The notes below the pieces were generated by a model. It was not told where the DNA came from and made no database searches. It saw only the letters and a list, made by a program, of their open reading frames with translations. DNA of 64,000 nt from CAVRCT01 sp963719645 (GTDB lineage: Bacteria > Pseudomonadota > Gammaproteobacteria > DSM-16500), in contig CAVRCT010000005.1 in NCBI GenBank assembly GCA_963719645.1, positions 248,001 to 312,000 on the forward strand, given 5' to 3'. Shown one piece after another: positions 25,920 through 35,506 of the stretch (positions are counted from its first letter, which is position 1; each line of letters starts with the position of its first letter). The translations under genes were made by a program, and so were the position numbers.

Positions 25920-27407
25920 TCAATGAGTTAAATCAGCAGGTCCCGTATGTTCTTCTTCAGTAGGAAACCGACCCAAGTTTTTCCAGGCCGGTAAAAGCTG
26001 TAATAAAAACAACAAGACACTGACACCCGCTGCGATCAGAGAAAATTTAAAAAAGGCGAGACGATAAATTTGTAATTGCAGGAAGTGGTCTGTCACATTC
26101 GGCCCGATGCTGGCAAACTTTGCTAACATACCGCCGAATTCGCCGCCAAATCCAAGCGCGACAAACCAAATGCCCATCATCATGCCAATTAATTTGGGCG
26201 GTGAAAGCAATGTCACCGCGGATAAACCAATCGGTGACAGCAATAACTCACCAATTGTAATGAAGAGATACGATAACATGATCCACAATGGACTAATCAT
26301 ACCGGCATCGTTTGCATAATAAGTCCCAGCCGTTAACACGGCAAAGCCGATGCCCGCCATTAAAATGGCGAGAATAAATTTCGTAAAGGGTGACGGATTG
26401 CAGTGATGATGATTCAGGACTTGCCAAGTCCAAGCAAAAAATGGCCCTAATAAAATAAGAAATAAGCCTTCTAACGCATAAAAAGCAGTGGTTGGAATAT
26501 GCCAACCGAAAATAATTTTATCGACTAATCGATCAATAAATAAGTTTCCAGAAAAAAACATTTGCAAATAGAGCATCCAGAAAATGACAGAGGCGATGGA
26601 TAACATATTTAAAAGGATTAAACCATCACGATAATATTTTTGTTGTTTAGCAGCCAAACCAAAAATAAAAAATAATAAGAAAATACCCACACAAGGCAGC
26701 AGCCATGTGCTTAAAAAGGCGCTTTGCAAAATTAAACTGATGCCATAAATAGCAATCAAAATATAAATTAATAAAAAAGGCTTGTTGAGAAAGAAAGAAG
26801 TTTGGCGAGTTGATTCATGCGTTTGAAAATTTAACCGACAAATGCGAATCCCCGTAATGAAAATACATAACCCTAAAATTAAGCCAATGCTGGCGAGCGC
26901 AAAACCCGCATGCCAACCAAAATGATTTTTTATCGCACCGGATGTTATACCGGCTAAGAAAATTCCGAGATTAATACCAATATAAAAAATCGTAAATCCT
27001 GCGTCTCGGGCAGTATCATCGCGCGTGTAGAGCGTACCGAGTAAACAGGAAATATTAGGCTTAAATAAGCCATTACCAGCAATAATCGTCGCCAGAGAAA
27101 TATACAAACCATTCGGCCAAGGCAATGCCATCATGGCATAACCCAGGCTAAGCAAAATGCCGCCCCATGCAATCGCTGTTTTAAAACCTAATAAGCGATC
27201 GGCAATAAATCCGCCTAACATCGGCGAGATATAGGCCAACGCTGCAAACATTCCAGAGATGATGTAGCTCTCATCATCGGAATAGCCAAAACCTTCTGTC
27301 ATGTACAACACGAGCATGCCTTGCACGACATAAAAGCCAAACCGTTCCCACATTTCTGTTAAGAATAAAAAGGGTAATGCTTTGGGATGTCTGTTAAAAG
27401 ATTTCAT
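25920..27407 (-). CDS. POT/PTR family proton-dependent oligopeptide transporter
   Basis: 495 residues with 12-14 membrane helices. ERFGFYVVQGMLVLYM near residue 17, AYISPMLGGFIADRLLGFKTAI near 57 (split: AYISPMLGGFIAD) and FTIFYIGINLGIF near 140 are the PTR2 signatures; ExxER-type residues at the start are the proton/peptide coupling site. It imports di- and tripeptides. Its ATG lies within the last codons of the oligopeptidase gene (four-base overlap), so import and cleavage of peptides are co-expressed, fitting an amino-acid-based diet. Confidence 0.92.
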   Translation of the reverse strand: MKSFNRHPKALPFLFLTEMWERFGFYVVQGMLVLYMTEGFGYSDDESYIISGMFAALAYISPMLGGFIADRLLGFKTAIAWGGILLSLGYAMMALPWPNGLYISLATIIAGNGLFKPNISCLLGTLYTRDDTARDAGFTIFYIGINLGIFLAGITSGAIKNHFGWHAGFALASIGLILGLCIFITGIRICRLNFQTHESTRQTSFFLNKPFLLIYILIAIYGISLILQSAFLSTWLLPCVGIFLLFFIFGLAAKQQKYYRDGLILLNMLSIASVIFWMLYLQMFFSGNLFIDRLVDKIIFGWHIPTTAFYALEGLFLILLGPFFAWTWQVLNHHHCNPSPFTKFILAILMAGIGFAVLTAGTYYANDAGMISPLWIMLSYLFITIGELLLSPIGLSAVTLLSPPKLIGMMMGIWFVALGFGGEFGGMLAKFASIGPNVTDHFLQLQIYRLAFFKFSLIAAGVSVLLFLLQLLPAWKNLGRFPTEEEHTGPADLTH

Positions 27408-29458
27408 GCAGAGTTTCCTTCGACTAAGCCACTGTGTTTTAACAATGCATCCACGTGCGGTTCTCGTCCACGGAAAGCCACAAATAATGCCATGGGTTCA
27501 CGCACGCCACCTTGCTCTAACACATTATGTAGAAATGAACGACCGGTTGCAGAATCGAATACACCTTTTTCTTCAAATAATGAAAACGCATCGCTGGATA
27601 ATACTTCAGCCCATTTGTAACTGTAATAACCGGCTGCATAACCACCTGCAAAAATATGCGAAAAACTGTGCTGAAATCGATTAAATGCAGGTGTTGGAAC
27701 GACCGCGATATCTTTACGCACATCATCCAGTGTCGCTTGGACTTGAGGTCCGCGGGTCGGGTCAAATTCCAAATGTAAACGAAAATCAAATAACGAAAAT
27801 TCTAATTGCCGCAACATTTGCATACCCGCTTGAAAATTTTTCGCCGCAATCAATTTAGTAAACAATGAATGCGGTAACGGTTCGCCGGTTGTTTCATGCG
27901 CCGAAATCAAATTCAATGTTTCGCGGTCCCAGCACCAAAATTCAAAAAATTGACTGGGAAATTCAACAGCATCCCAGGGCACGCCATTGATCCCTGAAAG
28001 CGGTGCATAATCGACTTGTGTCAGCAAATGATGTAAGCAGTGACCAAATTCATGAAACACGGTTTGCACATCGTCGTGAGTTAACAATGCAGATTTATTG
28101 CCAATTGGACGATTAAAATTACAGGTTAAAAATGCGACCGGCTGTTGAATGGAATGATCAGGCAATCGTCTACGCACTCGGCATTCATCCATCCAAGCAC
28201 CATCACGTTTGTGAGGTCGTGCATATAAATCGGTGTAAAAATAACCGCGAATCTGATCGTTCTCATCCATCACAGCGAAAAACTGGACGTGCGGATGCCA
28301 CGTGTCGGCACCGGATTGTTCGACAATTTTGATGCCGAATAAACGTTCCATCACGGTAAACATACCTTGTAACACTTTATCGACGGGGAAATATTGGCGG
28401 ATTTCTTCTTGTGAAATTGCGTATTTTTGTTCGCGTAATTTTTCACTGTAATAGGTTAAATCCCACGCTTCTAATCGATCAATTTTATCGTGTGATGCTG
28501 CAAAGTCATTTAATTCTGCCATTTCGGCTGCTGCGAAATGTTTCGATTTTTTGACCAAATCATTCAAAAATGACAGCACCCGTTTGGATGTGCCAGCCAT
28601 CTTTGTTGTCAGTGAATAATCTGCGTAGTTGGAGAAGCCGACTAAATTGGCGAGTGCATGGCGCGTTTTCACAATGTCTTCCATGATTTGGGTATTATCA
28701 AAACGACCCGCGTTGGGGCCTTGATCGGAAGCCCGTGTGGTATAGGCTTCATACATTAACCAACGTAATTCGCGATTGTCTAAATACTTCATCACGCTTG
28801 AATAACACGGATAATCTAATGTGAGTACCCAGCCAGTTTTACCTTGTTGTTCTGCAATTTCTTTTGCAGACTGCAAGGCAGTGTCAGGTAATCCTTTCAA
28901 ACTGGCTGCATCGGTAATATGCAGTGTCCAGGCATGGGTTGAATCCAAAATATGTTCTGCAAATTGCGTGGTTAATTTGCTTAATTGTTTTTGCAATTCA
29001 GCAAAACGCAATTTATCCTGCGGCGGTAAATTGACACCGGCTAACCGAAAGTCACGCAATTCATTGGTAATTAATTTTTGCTGCGCTTCATTCATTTTTT
29101 TAAAGTCAGCACGTTGCTCGATGGTTTGTACCGCTTGATAGAGGTGCTCATTTTGCATGAGATCGGTGTGGTATTCCGTGAGCAAGGGCAGGCAAGCATT
29201 ATACGCGGCACGCAATTCATCGGATTCCATCACGCCATGGAGATGCGAAATAGGCGACCACATTTTATTCAACTTACAGTCGAGATCTTCCAATGGCGCG
29301 ATTAAATTATCCCAGCTTGGTTCTTTATTATTGTCAATGTATTCAAGAAGTTGAGATCTATTTTGGCTGAGTAATTGTTTGAGCGTGGATTCAATCTGTT
29401 TAGGATCAATTTGACTAAAAATAGGCAGCTGACCTTGATTTAATAAGGGGTTTTCCAT
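27404..29458 (-). CDS. prlC: Oligopeptidase A (M3 metallopeptidase)
   Basis: 684 residues, typical for M3A peptidases. The zinc site FHEFGHCLHHLL (HExxH) is near residue 466, with the third ligand Glu in the following EFPSQFFEFW segment. NPLLNQGQLPIFSQI at the start and GYAAGYYSYKWAEVLSSDAF near 615 are typical of OpdA/PrlC. It degrades short cytoplasmic peptides, including signal-peptide remnants. First gene of a two-gene unit with the POT peptide importer. ATG at 29458. Confidence 0.95.
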   Translation of the reverse strand: MENPLLNQGQLPIFSQIDPKQIESTLKQLLSQNRSQLLEYIDNNKEPSWDNLIAPLEDLDCKLNKMWSPISHLHGVMESDELRAAYNACLPLLTEYHTDLMQNEHLYQAVQTIEQRADFKKMNEAQQKLITNELRDFRLAGVNLPPQDKLRFAELQKQLSKLTTQFAEHILDSTHAWTLHITDAASLKGLPDTALQSAKEIAEQQGKTGWVLTLDYPCYSSVMKYLDNRELRWLMYEAYTTRASDQGPNAGRFDNTQIMEDIVKTRHALANLVGFSNYADYSLTTKMAGTSKRVLSFLNDLVKKSKHFAAAEMAELNDFAASHDKIDRLEAWDLTYYSEKLREQKYAISQEEIRQYFPVDKVLQGMFTVMERLFGIKIVEQSGADTWHPHVQFFAVMDENDQIRGYFYTDLYARPHKRDGAWMDECRVRRRLPDHSIQQPVAFLTCNFNRPIGNKSALLTHDDVQTVFHEFGHCLHHLLTQVDYAPLSGINGVPWDAVEFPSQFFEFWCWDRETLNLISAHETTGEPLPHSLFTKLIAAKNFQAGMQMLRQLEFSLFDFRLHLEFDPTRGPQVQATLDDVRKDIAVVPTPAFNRFQHSFSHIFAGGYAAGYYSYKWAEVLSSDAFSLFEEKGVFDSATGRSFLHNVLEQGGVREPMALFVAFRGREPHVDALLKHSGLVEGNSA

Positions 29459-29545
29459 GGATATTATTCTCTATCAAAAGAATAAGAGTAGCATAAATTG
29501 GAGGGTGGAGGCACTCCAACGGGTGTTGTTGTGTAATTCCCACTT

Positions 29546-29650
29546 CCGTCATTGCGAGGAGCGTTTTTTGCGACGAAGCAATCCAGTTTTTGATTCTTTA
29601 AGTCTAAAACTGGATTGCTTCGTCGCAAAAAACGCTCCTCGCAATGACGG
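29546..29650. repeat. Perfect 45-base inverted repeat (family D)
   Basis: Arms 29546-29590 and 29606-29650 are perfect complements with a 15-base loop; the arm begins CCGTCATTGCGAGGAGCG. It lies between divergent prlC and glyQ. It resembles the dispersed CGTCATTGCGAGG palindromes seen in many bacterial genomes. A second copy is not present in this window. Confidence 0.88.
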
Positions 29651-29684
29651 TGCGAGAATTTCGCATTTCGAGTCGCGATTGGTA

Positions 29685-29690
29685 TATAAT
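29685..29690 (+). promoter_or_regulatory. Likely -10 box of glyQS
   Basis: TATAAT, preceded by TAT, lies 32 bases before the glyQ ATG and just after repeat D. The -35 region is poor. Confidence 0.4.
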
Positions 29691-29721
29691 CCTCTGTTTC
29701 TTAAACAATAAGCCAACCACC

Positions 29722-30645
29722 ATGAAAAAATTCACATACGACATTCAAACATTGCAAGGAATGATCGCAACGTTGCAAGCATTTTGGGCCGAACAAGGCT
29801 GTGTCATTGTGCAGCCCTTCGATCAAGAAGTGGGAGCTGGGACATTTCATCCCGCGACGTTTTTACGGGCAGTTGGGCCTGAGCCATGGCGTTCTGCGTT
29901 TGTGCAGCCATGCCGTCGACCCACCGATGGACGGTATGGTGAAAATCCCAACCGCGTGCAGCATTATTATCAATTTCAAGTTGTGTTAAAACCCTCACCG
30001 GATAATATTCAAGAAATTTATTTAGATTCGTTGCGCGCATTGGGAGTCGATCCCTTAGTCGATGACATTCGGTTTGTAGAAGACAATTGGGAATCGCCCA
30101 CTTTGGGTGCATGGGGATTGGGTTGGGAAGTTTGGTTGAATGGCATGGAAATTACTCAGTTTACTTATTTCCAGCAAATCGGCGGGTTGGAGTGCAAGCC
30201 TGTCACGGGTGAAATTACCTATGGTCTTGAGCGATTAGCGATGCCGTTGCAAGGTGTCGATAATTTTTTTGATTTAGTGTGGAGCAAAACACCCAACGGC
30301 ATCGTGACGTATGGCGATGTGTTTCATCAAAATGAAGTTGAAATGTCAACATTCAATTTTGAACAAGCGAATGTTGCGTTACTGTTGCAACAATTTCAAA
30401 ACTACGAACAAGAAAGCGAACGGCTGATTCAACTTAATTTGCCATTACCCGCATATGAAATGGCGTTAAAAGCCTCGCACACGTTTAATTTATTAGATGC
30501 ACGACGAGCGATTTCAGTCACAGAGCGGCAACAATATATTTTAAAAATTCGCCGCTTAACAAAACAGGTGGCGGAAAGTTATTTGAATGCGCGACAAGCG
30601 TTAGGGTTTCCTTTATTGCAGGATACGAACCATGCAGCATGCTGA
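29722..30645 (+). CDS. glyQ: Glycyl-tRNA synthetase alpha subunit
   Basis: 307 residues. Class II catalytic subunit of the bacterial alpha2beta2 enzyme. LQAFWAEQGCVIVQPFDQEVGAGT near residue 15 (split: LQAFWAEQGC), RRPTDGRYGENPNR near 60, FVEDNWESPTLGAWGLGWEV near 110 and CKPVTGEITYGLERLAM near 150 are the catalytic core. The ATG at 29722 gives the family's MKKFTYDIQTLQGMI opening. The longer frame upstream runs into repeat D. Its 3' end overlaps glyS by 14 bases. Confidence 0.97.
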   Translation: MKKFTYDIQTLQGMIATLQAFWAEQGCVIVQPFDQEVGAGTFHPATFLRAVGPEPWRSAFVQPCRRPTDGRYGENPNRVQHYYQFQVVLKPSPDNIQEIYLDSLRALGVDPLVDDIRFVEDNWESPTLGAWGLGWEVWLNGMEITQFTYFQQIGGLECKPVTGEITYGLERLAMPLQGVDNFFDLVWSKTPNGIVTYGDVFHQNEVEMSTFNFEQANVALLLQQFQNYEQESERLIQLNLPLPAYEMALKASHTFNLLDARRAISVTERQQYILKIRRLTKQVAESYLNARQALGFPLLQDTNHAAC

Positions 30646-32710
30646 TTTTCTCGTTGAAATTCTCACGGAAGAATTACCGCCCAAAGCATTAAAACGCTTG
30701 GCAGAAAGTTTTCTTGCCGAAGTGAAATCACGATTAACCAAATTAGACTTATCATTTAAAGAAATAACTTATTATGCGACGCCCAGACGGCTGGCTGTGT
30801 CTGTGAAAAAATTAGCGGCTCAACAAATGGATATGTTGGTTGATCGCAAAGGACCTGCTATCAATGCCGCCTTTGATTCAGCGGGAAAACCGACTCCGGC
30901 TTGTGTGGGATTTGCGCGGTCTTGCGGGGTGACACCGGACGACTTAACGACGCTTAAAAACGAGCAAGGCGAGTGGGTGACTTATCAGCAAAAAGTGGCC
31001 GGTAAAACCGTTCAACAATTATTGCCTGAGGTGATTCAGCAAGCATTAGCGGCTTTACCTATTCCAAAACGCATGCGGTGGGGTAATCGGTCAGATGAAT
31101 TTGTCCGTCCAGTGAAATCGATCGTTATGTTATTTGGTGATGAAGTGATTGATGCGGAAATCTTAGGTGTGAAGAGTGGTCGCTTGACGTCAGGTCATCG
31201 CTTTCATAGCAAAGGATTTATCTCGATTGCGAAACCCGCTCGGTATGTGAAAGCGTTAGCAAATAAATATGTGTTAGCGGATTTTGCCGCGCGAAAAAAT
31301 TTAATTCGAGAGCAAGCAGATGTCTTAGTCAAACAACTTTCGGTGCCGCATGCGCAAGTTGTCATGGACGAAGCATTATTGGATGAAGTGACGGGATTGG
31401 TTGAGTGGCCTGTTGCCGTCTGCGGCCAATTTGATAAAACATTTTTAGCGGTGCCGCAAGAAGCGTTGATGTCAGCCATGCAAGATCATCAACGGTATTT
31501 CCCGGTGACCGATCAAGCTAATAAATTGATGCCGTATTTTATCACGATTAGCAATATTGAAAGCCGTCAGCCGGAGAGTGTGATTGCCGGAAATGAACGC
31601 GTGTTACGTGCGCGCTTATCCGATGCCGCTTTTTTCTTCGCGACCGATAAAAAAACCAAATTAAGCGATCGCATCGAAAAATTAAAAACCATTATTTTCC
31701 AAGCCAAGCTTGGCACGTTGCATGCAAAAACAGAGCGTGTAGCAAAATTGGCGGAGCAAATTGCAAACCTTATTCAAGCCAATCCGGAACAAGCCACACG
31801 CGCAGCGTTATTGGCGAAAACAGATTTGCTGACAGACATGGTAGGTGAATTTCCCGAGTTGCAAGGTGTGATGGGATATTATTATGCTTTGCACGACGGT
31901 GAGGGCGAGGCGGTTGCGCAAGCATTACAAGAGCAATATTTACCGCGTTTTTCTGGCGATGGGTTGCCGAGTTCGTTAGTGGGTTGCGCATTGGCTCTGG
32001 CAGATCGAATCGATACCTTGGTGGGTGTGTTTGGTATTCATCAACCGCCGACCGGTGAAAAAGATCCGTTTGCATTGCGACGTGCTGCATTAGGTGTACT
32101 GCGCATTTTAATTGAGAAAGAATTAAATCTAGATTTACGCTTGATTTTAACTGCGGCGCAAAAAGAATATGGCACTTCGTTGCCGAATCAAAACGCGGCG
32201 CAAGATGTTTTAACGTTTATCCTAGAGAGATTACGTCCTTGGTATCAAGACCAAGGCATTGCCGCCGATGTCATTGCAGCGGTTTCCATCTTGAATATTG
32301 CCCAACCGTTGGATATTCATCGTCGTATTCATGCGGTGCAGACATTTAAAAAATTACCGGATGCGGCATCGTTGAGTATTGCGAATAAACGGGTCAGCAA
32401 TATTTTGACGAAAAGCGACAGCATTATTTCAATCAATCAAATTAATGCGAATTTATTTCAACATGACGCGGAACGTATTCTCGCAGACAAGTTAACTGAA
32501 AAACGCATGATGATTGCGAAATTTGTTCAGAATGGTAATTACGCCGAAATATTAACGGAGCTTGCGACGTTGCGAGAGCCGGTGGATAATTTCTTTGACC
32601 ACGTGATGGTGAATGTTGACAACAAAGAACAGCGCGAAAATCGGTTGTTGATGTTAAAACAGTTGCGTGAATTATTTTTACAAGTAGCCGATATTGCCTT
32701 ACTCCAATGA
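30632..32710 (+). CDS. glyS: Glycyl-tRNA synthetase beta subunit
   Basis: 692 residues, usual length. It binds tRNA-Gly and is required with GlyQ. FLVEILTEELPPKAL at the start, RRLAVSVKKLA near 55, MRWGNRSDEFVRPVKSIVML near 155 and MSAMQDHQRYFPV near 280 are family motifs; the HD-like and anticodon-binding regions follow. The start overlaps glyQ and the stop overlaps gmhB as ATGA, so the three are translationally coupled. Confidence 0.97.
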   Translation: MQHADFLVEILTEELPPKALKRLAESFLAEVKSRLTKLDLSFKEITYYATPRRLAVSVKKLAAQQMDMLVDRKGPAINAAFDSAGKPTPACVGFARSCGVTPDDLTTLKNEQGEWVTYQQKVAGKTVQQLLPEVIQQALAALPIPKRMRWGNRSDEFVRPVKSIVMLFGDEVIDAEILGVKSGRLTSGHRFHSKGFISIAKPARYVKALANKYVLADFAARKNLIREQADVLVKQLSVPHAQVVMDEALLDEVTGLVEWPVAVCGQFDKTFLAVPQEALMSAMQDHQRYFPVTDQANKLMPYFITISNIESRQPESVIAGNERVLRARLSDAAFFFATDKKTKLSDRIEKLKTIIFQAKLGTLHAKTERVAKLAEQIANLIQANPEQATRAALLAKTDLLTDMVGEFPELQGVMGYYYALHDGEGEAVAQALQEQYLPRFSGDGLPSSLVGCALALADRIDTLVGVFGIHQPPTGEKDPFALRRAALGVLRILIEKELNLDLRLILTAAQKEYGTSLPNQNAAQDVLTFILERLRPWYQDQGIAADVIAAVSILNIAQPLDIHRRIHAVQTFKKLPDAASLSIANKRVSNILTKSDSIISINQINANLFQHDAERILADKLTEKRMMIAKFVQNGNYAEILTELATLREPVDNFFDHVMVNVDNKEQRENRLLMLKQLRELFLQVADIALLQ

Positions 32711-33246
32711 ATAAAATTGTTATTTTAGATCGTGACGGCGTCATTAACGTTGAATCGCCAAACTATATTAGAACACCGGATGAATGGCATGCCATTTCCG
32801 GGAGTTTGGCTGCGATTGCGCGCTTAAATCAAGCGGGTTTTAAAGTGGTGATTGCGACGAACCAGTCCGGTGTTGCGCGCGGATATTATGATTTGGCGAT
32901 GCTGGGTAAAATTCATGAAAAATTGATGACTGAGTTGGCGGCACTGGGCGGTGAAGTCGATATTTTTTTCTGCCCACATCACCCGGATGAGCATTGTCCT
33001 TGCCGAAAGCCACAACCGGGTATGTTTTATCAAATCCAACAGAAATATCAAATGCAGTTTGCTGATGTGTTTTTTATTGGCGATTCTTATACGGATGCAG
33101 AAGTGGCGAGGAAGGTGGGTTGTCGATTCATCATGGTGCTGACTGGGAATGGGCGAAAAGCTTTGGCAGAGCATCCGGAATTAAACGATGTGCTGCATTT
33201 TGAAAATTTGGCGAAGGCGGTTGAGTATTTGATTCAGCAGGAGTAA
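32707..33246 (+). CDS. gmhB: D-glycero-beta-D-manno-heptose 1,7-bisphosphate 7-phosphatase
   Basis: 179 residues of the HAD superfamily. LDRDGVIN (DxD) near residue 6, ATNQSGVARGYY near 50, the zinc loop CPHHPDEHCPCRKPQPGMF near 93 and FIGDSYTDAEVA near 122 identify GmhB. It removes the C7 phosphate in the ADP-heptose pathway that supplies the inner core of LPS. The glyQ-glyS-gmhB-acyltransferase order is common in gammaproteobacteria, and it joins the waaG/waaP genes 2 kb downstream in purpose. Confidence 0.95.
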   Translation: MNKIVILDRDGVINVESPNYIRTPDEWHAISGSLAAIARLNQAGFKVVIATNQSGVARGYYDLAMLGKIHEKLMTELAALGGEVDIFFCPHHPDEHCPCRKPQPGMFYQIQQKYQMQFADVFFIGDSYTDAEVARKVGCRFIMVLTGNGRKALAEHPELNDVLHFENLAKAVEYLIQQE

Positions 33247-33300
33247 GTAGATTAAATTCGCAAAATGCACGCAGAAAAAATAGTAAAAAGGTATTTCAAC

Positions 33301-34050
33301 ATGAAAAAAAATATTTTCCACAAGCTCACTTTATTTATCCGCTCGTTGATTTTTTCGATCTTCCTGATCGTCGGCATCATATTTTATAGCGTGATTTGTT
33401 TGATCGCTTTTATTTTCCCGCTTCGCATTCGTTATTTGATCATCAAAAGTTGGACGTTGGCCGTCATTTGGGTTTTAAAAGTGGTCTGTCGAATCACTTA
33501 CACGCTTGAGGGACTTGAAAATATCCCAACGGATAGAAACGGTATCCTCATGAGTAAACATCAATCTGCCTGGGAAACGTTTTTTTTGCCGGGTTTTTTT
33601 AATGAAATTGCGATTATTGTGAAAAGAGAATTACTGTGGATACCTTTTTTTGGCTGGGGACTCGCGTCAATCGAACCCATTGCAATTAATCGCAGCAATA
33701 AAGCGCGCGCGATGGATCAAATTATTACGAAAGGAAAAGAATGTTTAGACAACGGCCGCTGGATTTTAGTTTTTCCAGAAGGCACACGGATACCGGTGGG
33801 TCATGTTGGCCATTACCGGTTAGGTGGTGCACGGTTAGCGGTTGCAACCGAGTATCCGATTATTCCTGTCGCACATAACGCAGGACATTTTTGGCCGAGA
33901 CGAAAATTTATAAAAAATCCCGGTAACGTCCATGTTGTGTTTGGTCCACTGATTGAAACAAAAAACCGCGCGGCGGATGAAGTGTTAGCGGAAGTGAAAA
34001 ATTGGATTGAAACGACGATGAAGAGGATTGAGGGTGGTTGTTCCTCTTAA
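33301..34050 (+). CDS. Lysophospholipid acyltransferase (1-acylglycerol-3-phosphate O-acyltransferase family)
   Basis: 249 residues. N-terminal membrane helices (about 10-50) precede the PlsC domain: acceptor-binding MSKHQSAWETFFLP near residue 85, GWGLASIEPIAINR near 120, and FPEGTR near 160. The usual HX4D motif reads HX4E (HQSAWE), a variant common in this subfamily. It acylates lysophosphatidic acid or a related lipid at the inner membrane. I prefer the ATG at 33301, which has AAGG nine bases upstream; an earlier ATG at 33265 has no ribosome site. It ends the glyQ-glyS-gmhB transcript. Confidence 0.9.
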   Translation: MKKNIFHKLTLFIRSLIFSIFLIVGIIFYSVICLIAFIFPLRIRYLIIKSWTLAVIWVLKVVCRITYTLEGLENIPTDRNGILMSKHQSAWETFFLPGFFNEIAIIVKRELLWIPFFGWGLASIEPIAINRSNKARAMDQIITKGKECLDNGRWILVFPEGTRIPVGHVGHYRLGGARLAVATEYPIIPVAHNAGHFWPRRKFIKNPGNVHVVFGPLIETKNRAADEVLAEVKNWIETTMKRIEGGCSS

Positions 34051-34056
34051 CCCATG

Positions 34057-34455
34057 CGCGTCAGGCTAAGGAGATTTTGCTTAGAATGCCTTTCCGCCTG
34101 CCGGGTATACGCGTCAAACTAAGGAAATTTTGCTTAGAATGCCTTCACCCTGCGGGCTGACGGATCGACAAAAATTCCACCCATGCGTCGTCCTGAAAAA
34201 TCTTACGCCCAAATCATTTGACCGCAGTTATCGTAGTAGCGCGTAAGATTTATTCAGGATCCACGAACGAAGAACGCATTCCTGAATTTATATGGATCGA
34301 TGATACTCAAGTGGATCCTGAATAAATATTCCGTGCGAGCACCGTCGCTACGGTTAAAATACGTTGACGTCATATTTTTCAGGACGACGCATGGGTGGAA
34401 TTTTTGTCGATCCGTCAGCCCGGAGGGTGAAGGCGTTCTAAGCAAAATTTCCTTA
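34057..34455. repeat. Large fold-back element (family E)
   Basis: Arms 34120-34200 and 34375-34455 match inversely at about 79 of 81 positions; the arm begins TAAGGAAATTTTGCTTAGAA. An inner pair based on ATTCAGGATCCAC lies within the loop. A second partial left arm (34057-34110) precedes it in direct orientation. It fills the 427-base gap between the acyltransferase and the convergent RsiV-like gene and encodes nothing obvious. It may act as a bidirectional terminator. Confidence 0.85.
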
Positions 34456-34477
34456 GCTTAACGCTATGCTCTTAACC

Positions 34478-35344
34478 TCACTCCCCCGCAATACAATGAT
34501 AATCCCCCTTAAGACACGGCGATAACGGTGAATCAGCTGCTAATACCGGCTTTAAGGTTGCATAAGGAATCTCAATTTCCTGCGCACCATACACATAAGG
34601 TGCTACTTGATACTCATCAAACGTAATTAAAATCCCATCATTTTCAATGTTCCAATTTTTATAGTTTGCAGGAGTGGGGGCTGTGCCATCTGCAATCATC
34701 CACTTATCTTTCAACGTGCTAGTTAATTTGTGGTTACAAAATTTAGCGATGACAGTTAAATAATTGGAGTGTGTTTTAAATAAATCATCTAACGTCAGCA
34801 CTTTATTATTTATTAAATCAAAATTTAAGACTTGATGAACATGATAAGGATGCGCACGACCTGCTTGCATGCCTTCAATCCGTAAGCGCACGCTGATGAT
34901 AGGATGATTAGCCGGTTTCACCACCTCTAAATCATAATCAATTTGAAAAACATTATGTTGCACGGATTCAGGCAGTGTTTGCATATGCACATGGTCTTTT
35001 TTAACATAATAAATAAACTGTTCCACGGCTTGATCAACCATGCTTTGGACTTTTTGATTAAACGCTAAAGCAGCCGCTGACAAATCCTGTCCTTCAATTC
35101 GCGGGTAATTCACATCGACTTGGTAGGCGAGCTCAGCATCTTCCATGTGCTTTTGGATCGCAATAATCCGTAAGTGCGCATCGAGCGCAATGGATTGATC
35201 TTCAGGTGCTTTTGTCTCAGGAACATTCGCGGAAGAAGTCAACGCGGCATTGGCAGCCAGCAACGCGTCATCTGCCGCCAGCGCAAATGGGCTAGCTAAA
35301 CTGGCAGCGATAAAGAGAGTCGCTAATTTTTTTATGGGTAACAT
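34478..35344 (-). CDS. Secreted DUF3298/RsiV-like protein
   Basis: 288 residues from the ATG at 35344 (GAGGA upstream); upstream codons to 35425 do not form a signal sequence. Signal peptide at 1-23 (LATLFIAASLASPFALA). The mature protein has YQVDVNYPRIEG, a helical linker, a beta region with DYDLEVVKPANHPIISVRL, and LTLDDLFKTHSNYL near 185, which is the conserved core of the DUF3298 domain found in RsiV and the PdaC deacetylase family. RsiV itself is a Bacillus anti-sigma factor that binds lysozyme. Here there is no sigma factor alongside, so function is unknown, probably in the periplasm. Confidence 0.78.
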   Translation of the reverse strand: MLPIKKLATLFIAASLASPFALAADDALLAANAALTSSANVPETKAPEDQSIALDAHLRIIAIQKHMEDAELAYQVDVNYPRIEGQDLSAAALAFNQKVQSMVDQAVEQFIYYVKKDHVHMQTLPESVQHNVFQIDYDLEVVKPANHPIISVRLRIEGMQAGRAHPYHVHQVLNFDLINNKVLTLDDLFKTHSNYLTVIAKFCNHKLTSTLKDKWMIADGTAPTPANYKNWNIENDGILITFDEYQVAPYVYGAQEIEIPYATLKPVLAADSPLSPCLKGDYHCIAGE

Positions 35345-35506
35345 TATAATAATTTCCTCGTGTTCTAGTAAAAAGCTGAAAAATGAAGAGATATAATAAA
35401 GGCATTGTTGCTGAAACGACAACACCGTAAAATGGCATTTTTAAGCAATTTATTATATGCCATTGTGGCTAAATTAAAAACAACATTGGAAGTATATCAC
35501 CGGTTT

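Noticed and set aside
29457..29711. Rightward ORF upstream of glyQ
   Set aside because: It reads through repeat D and the glyQ promoter region.
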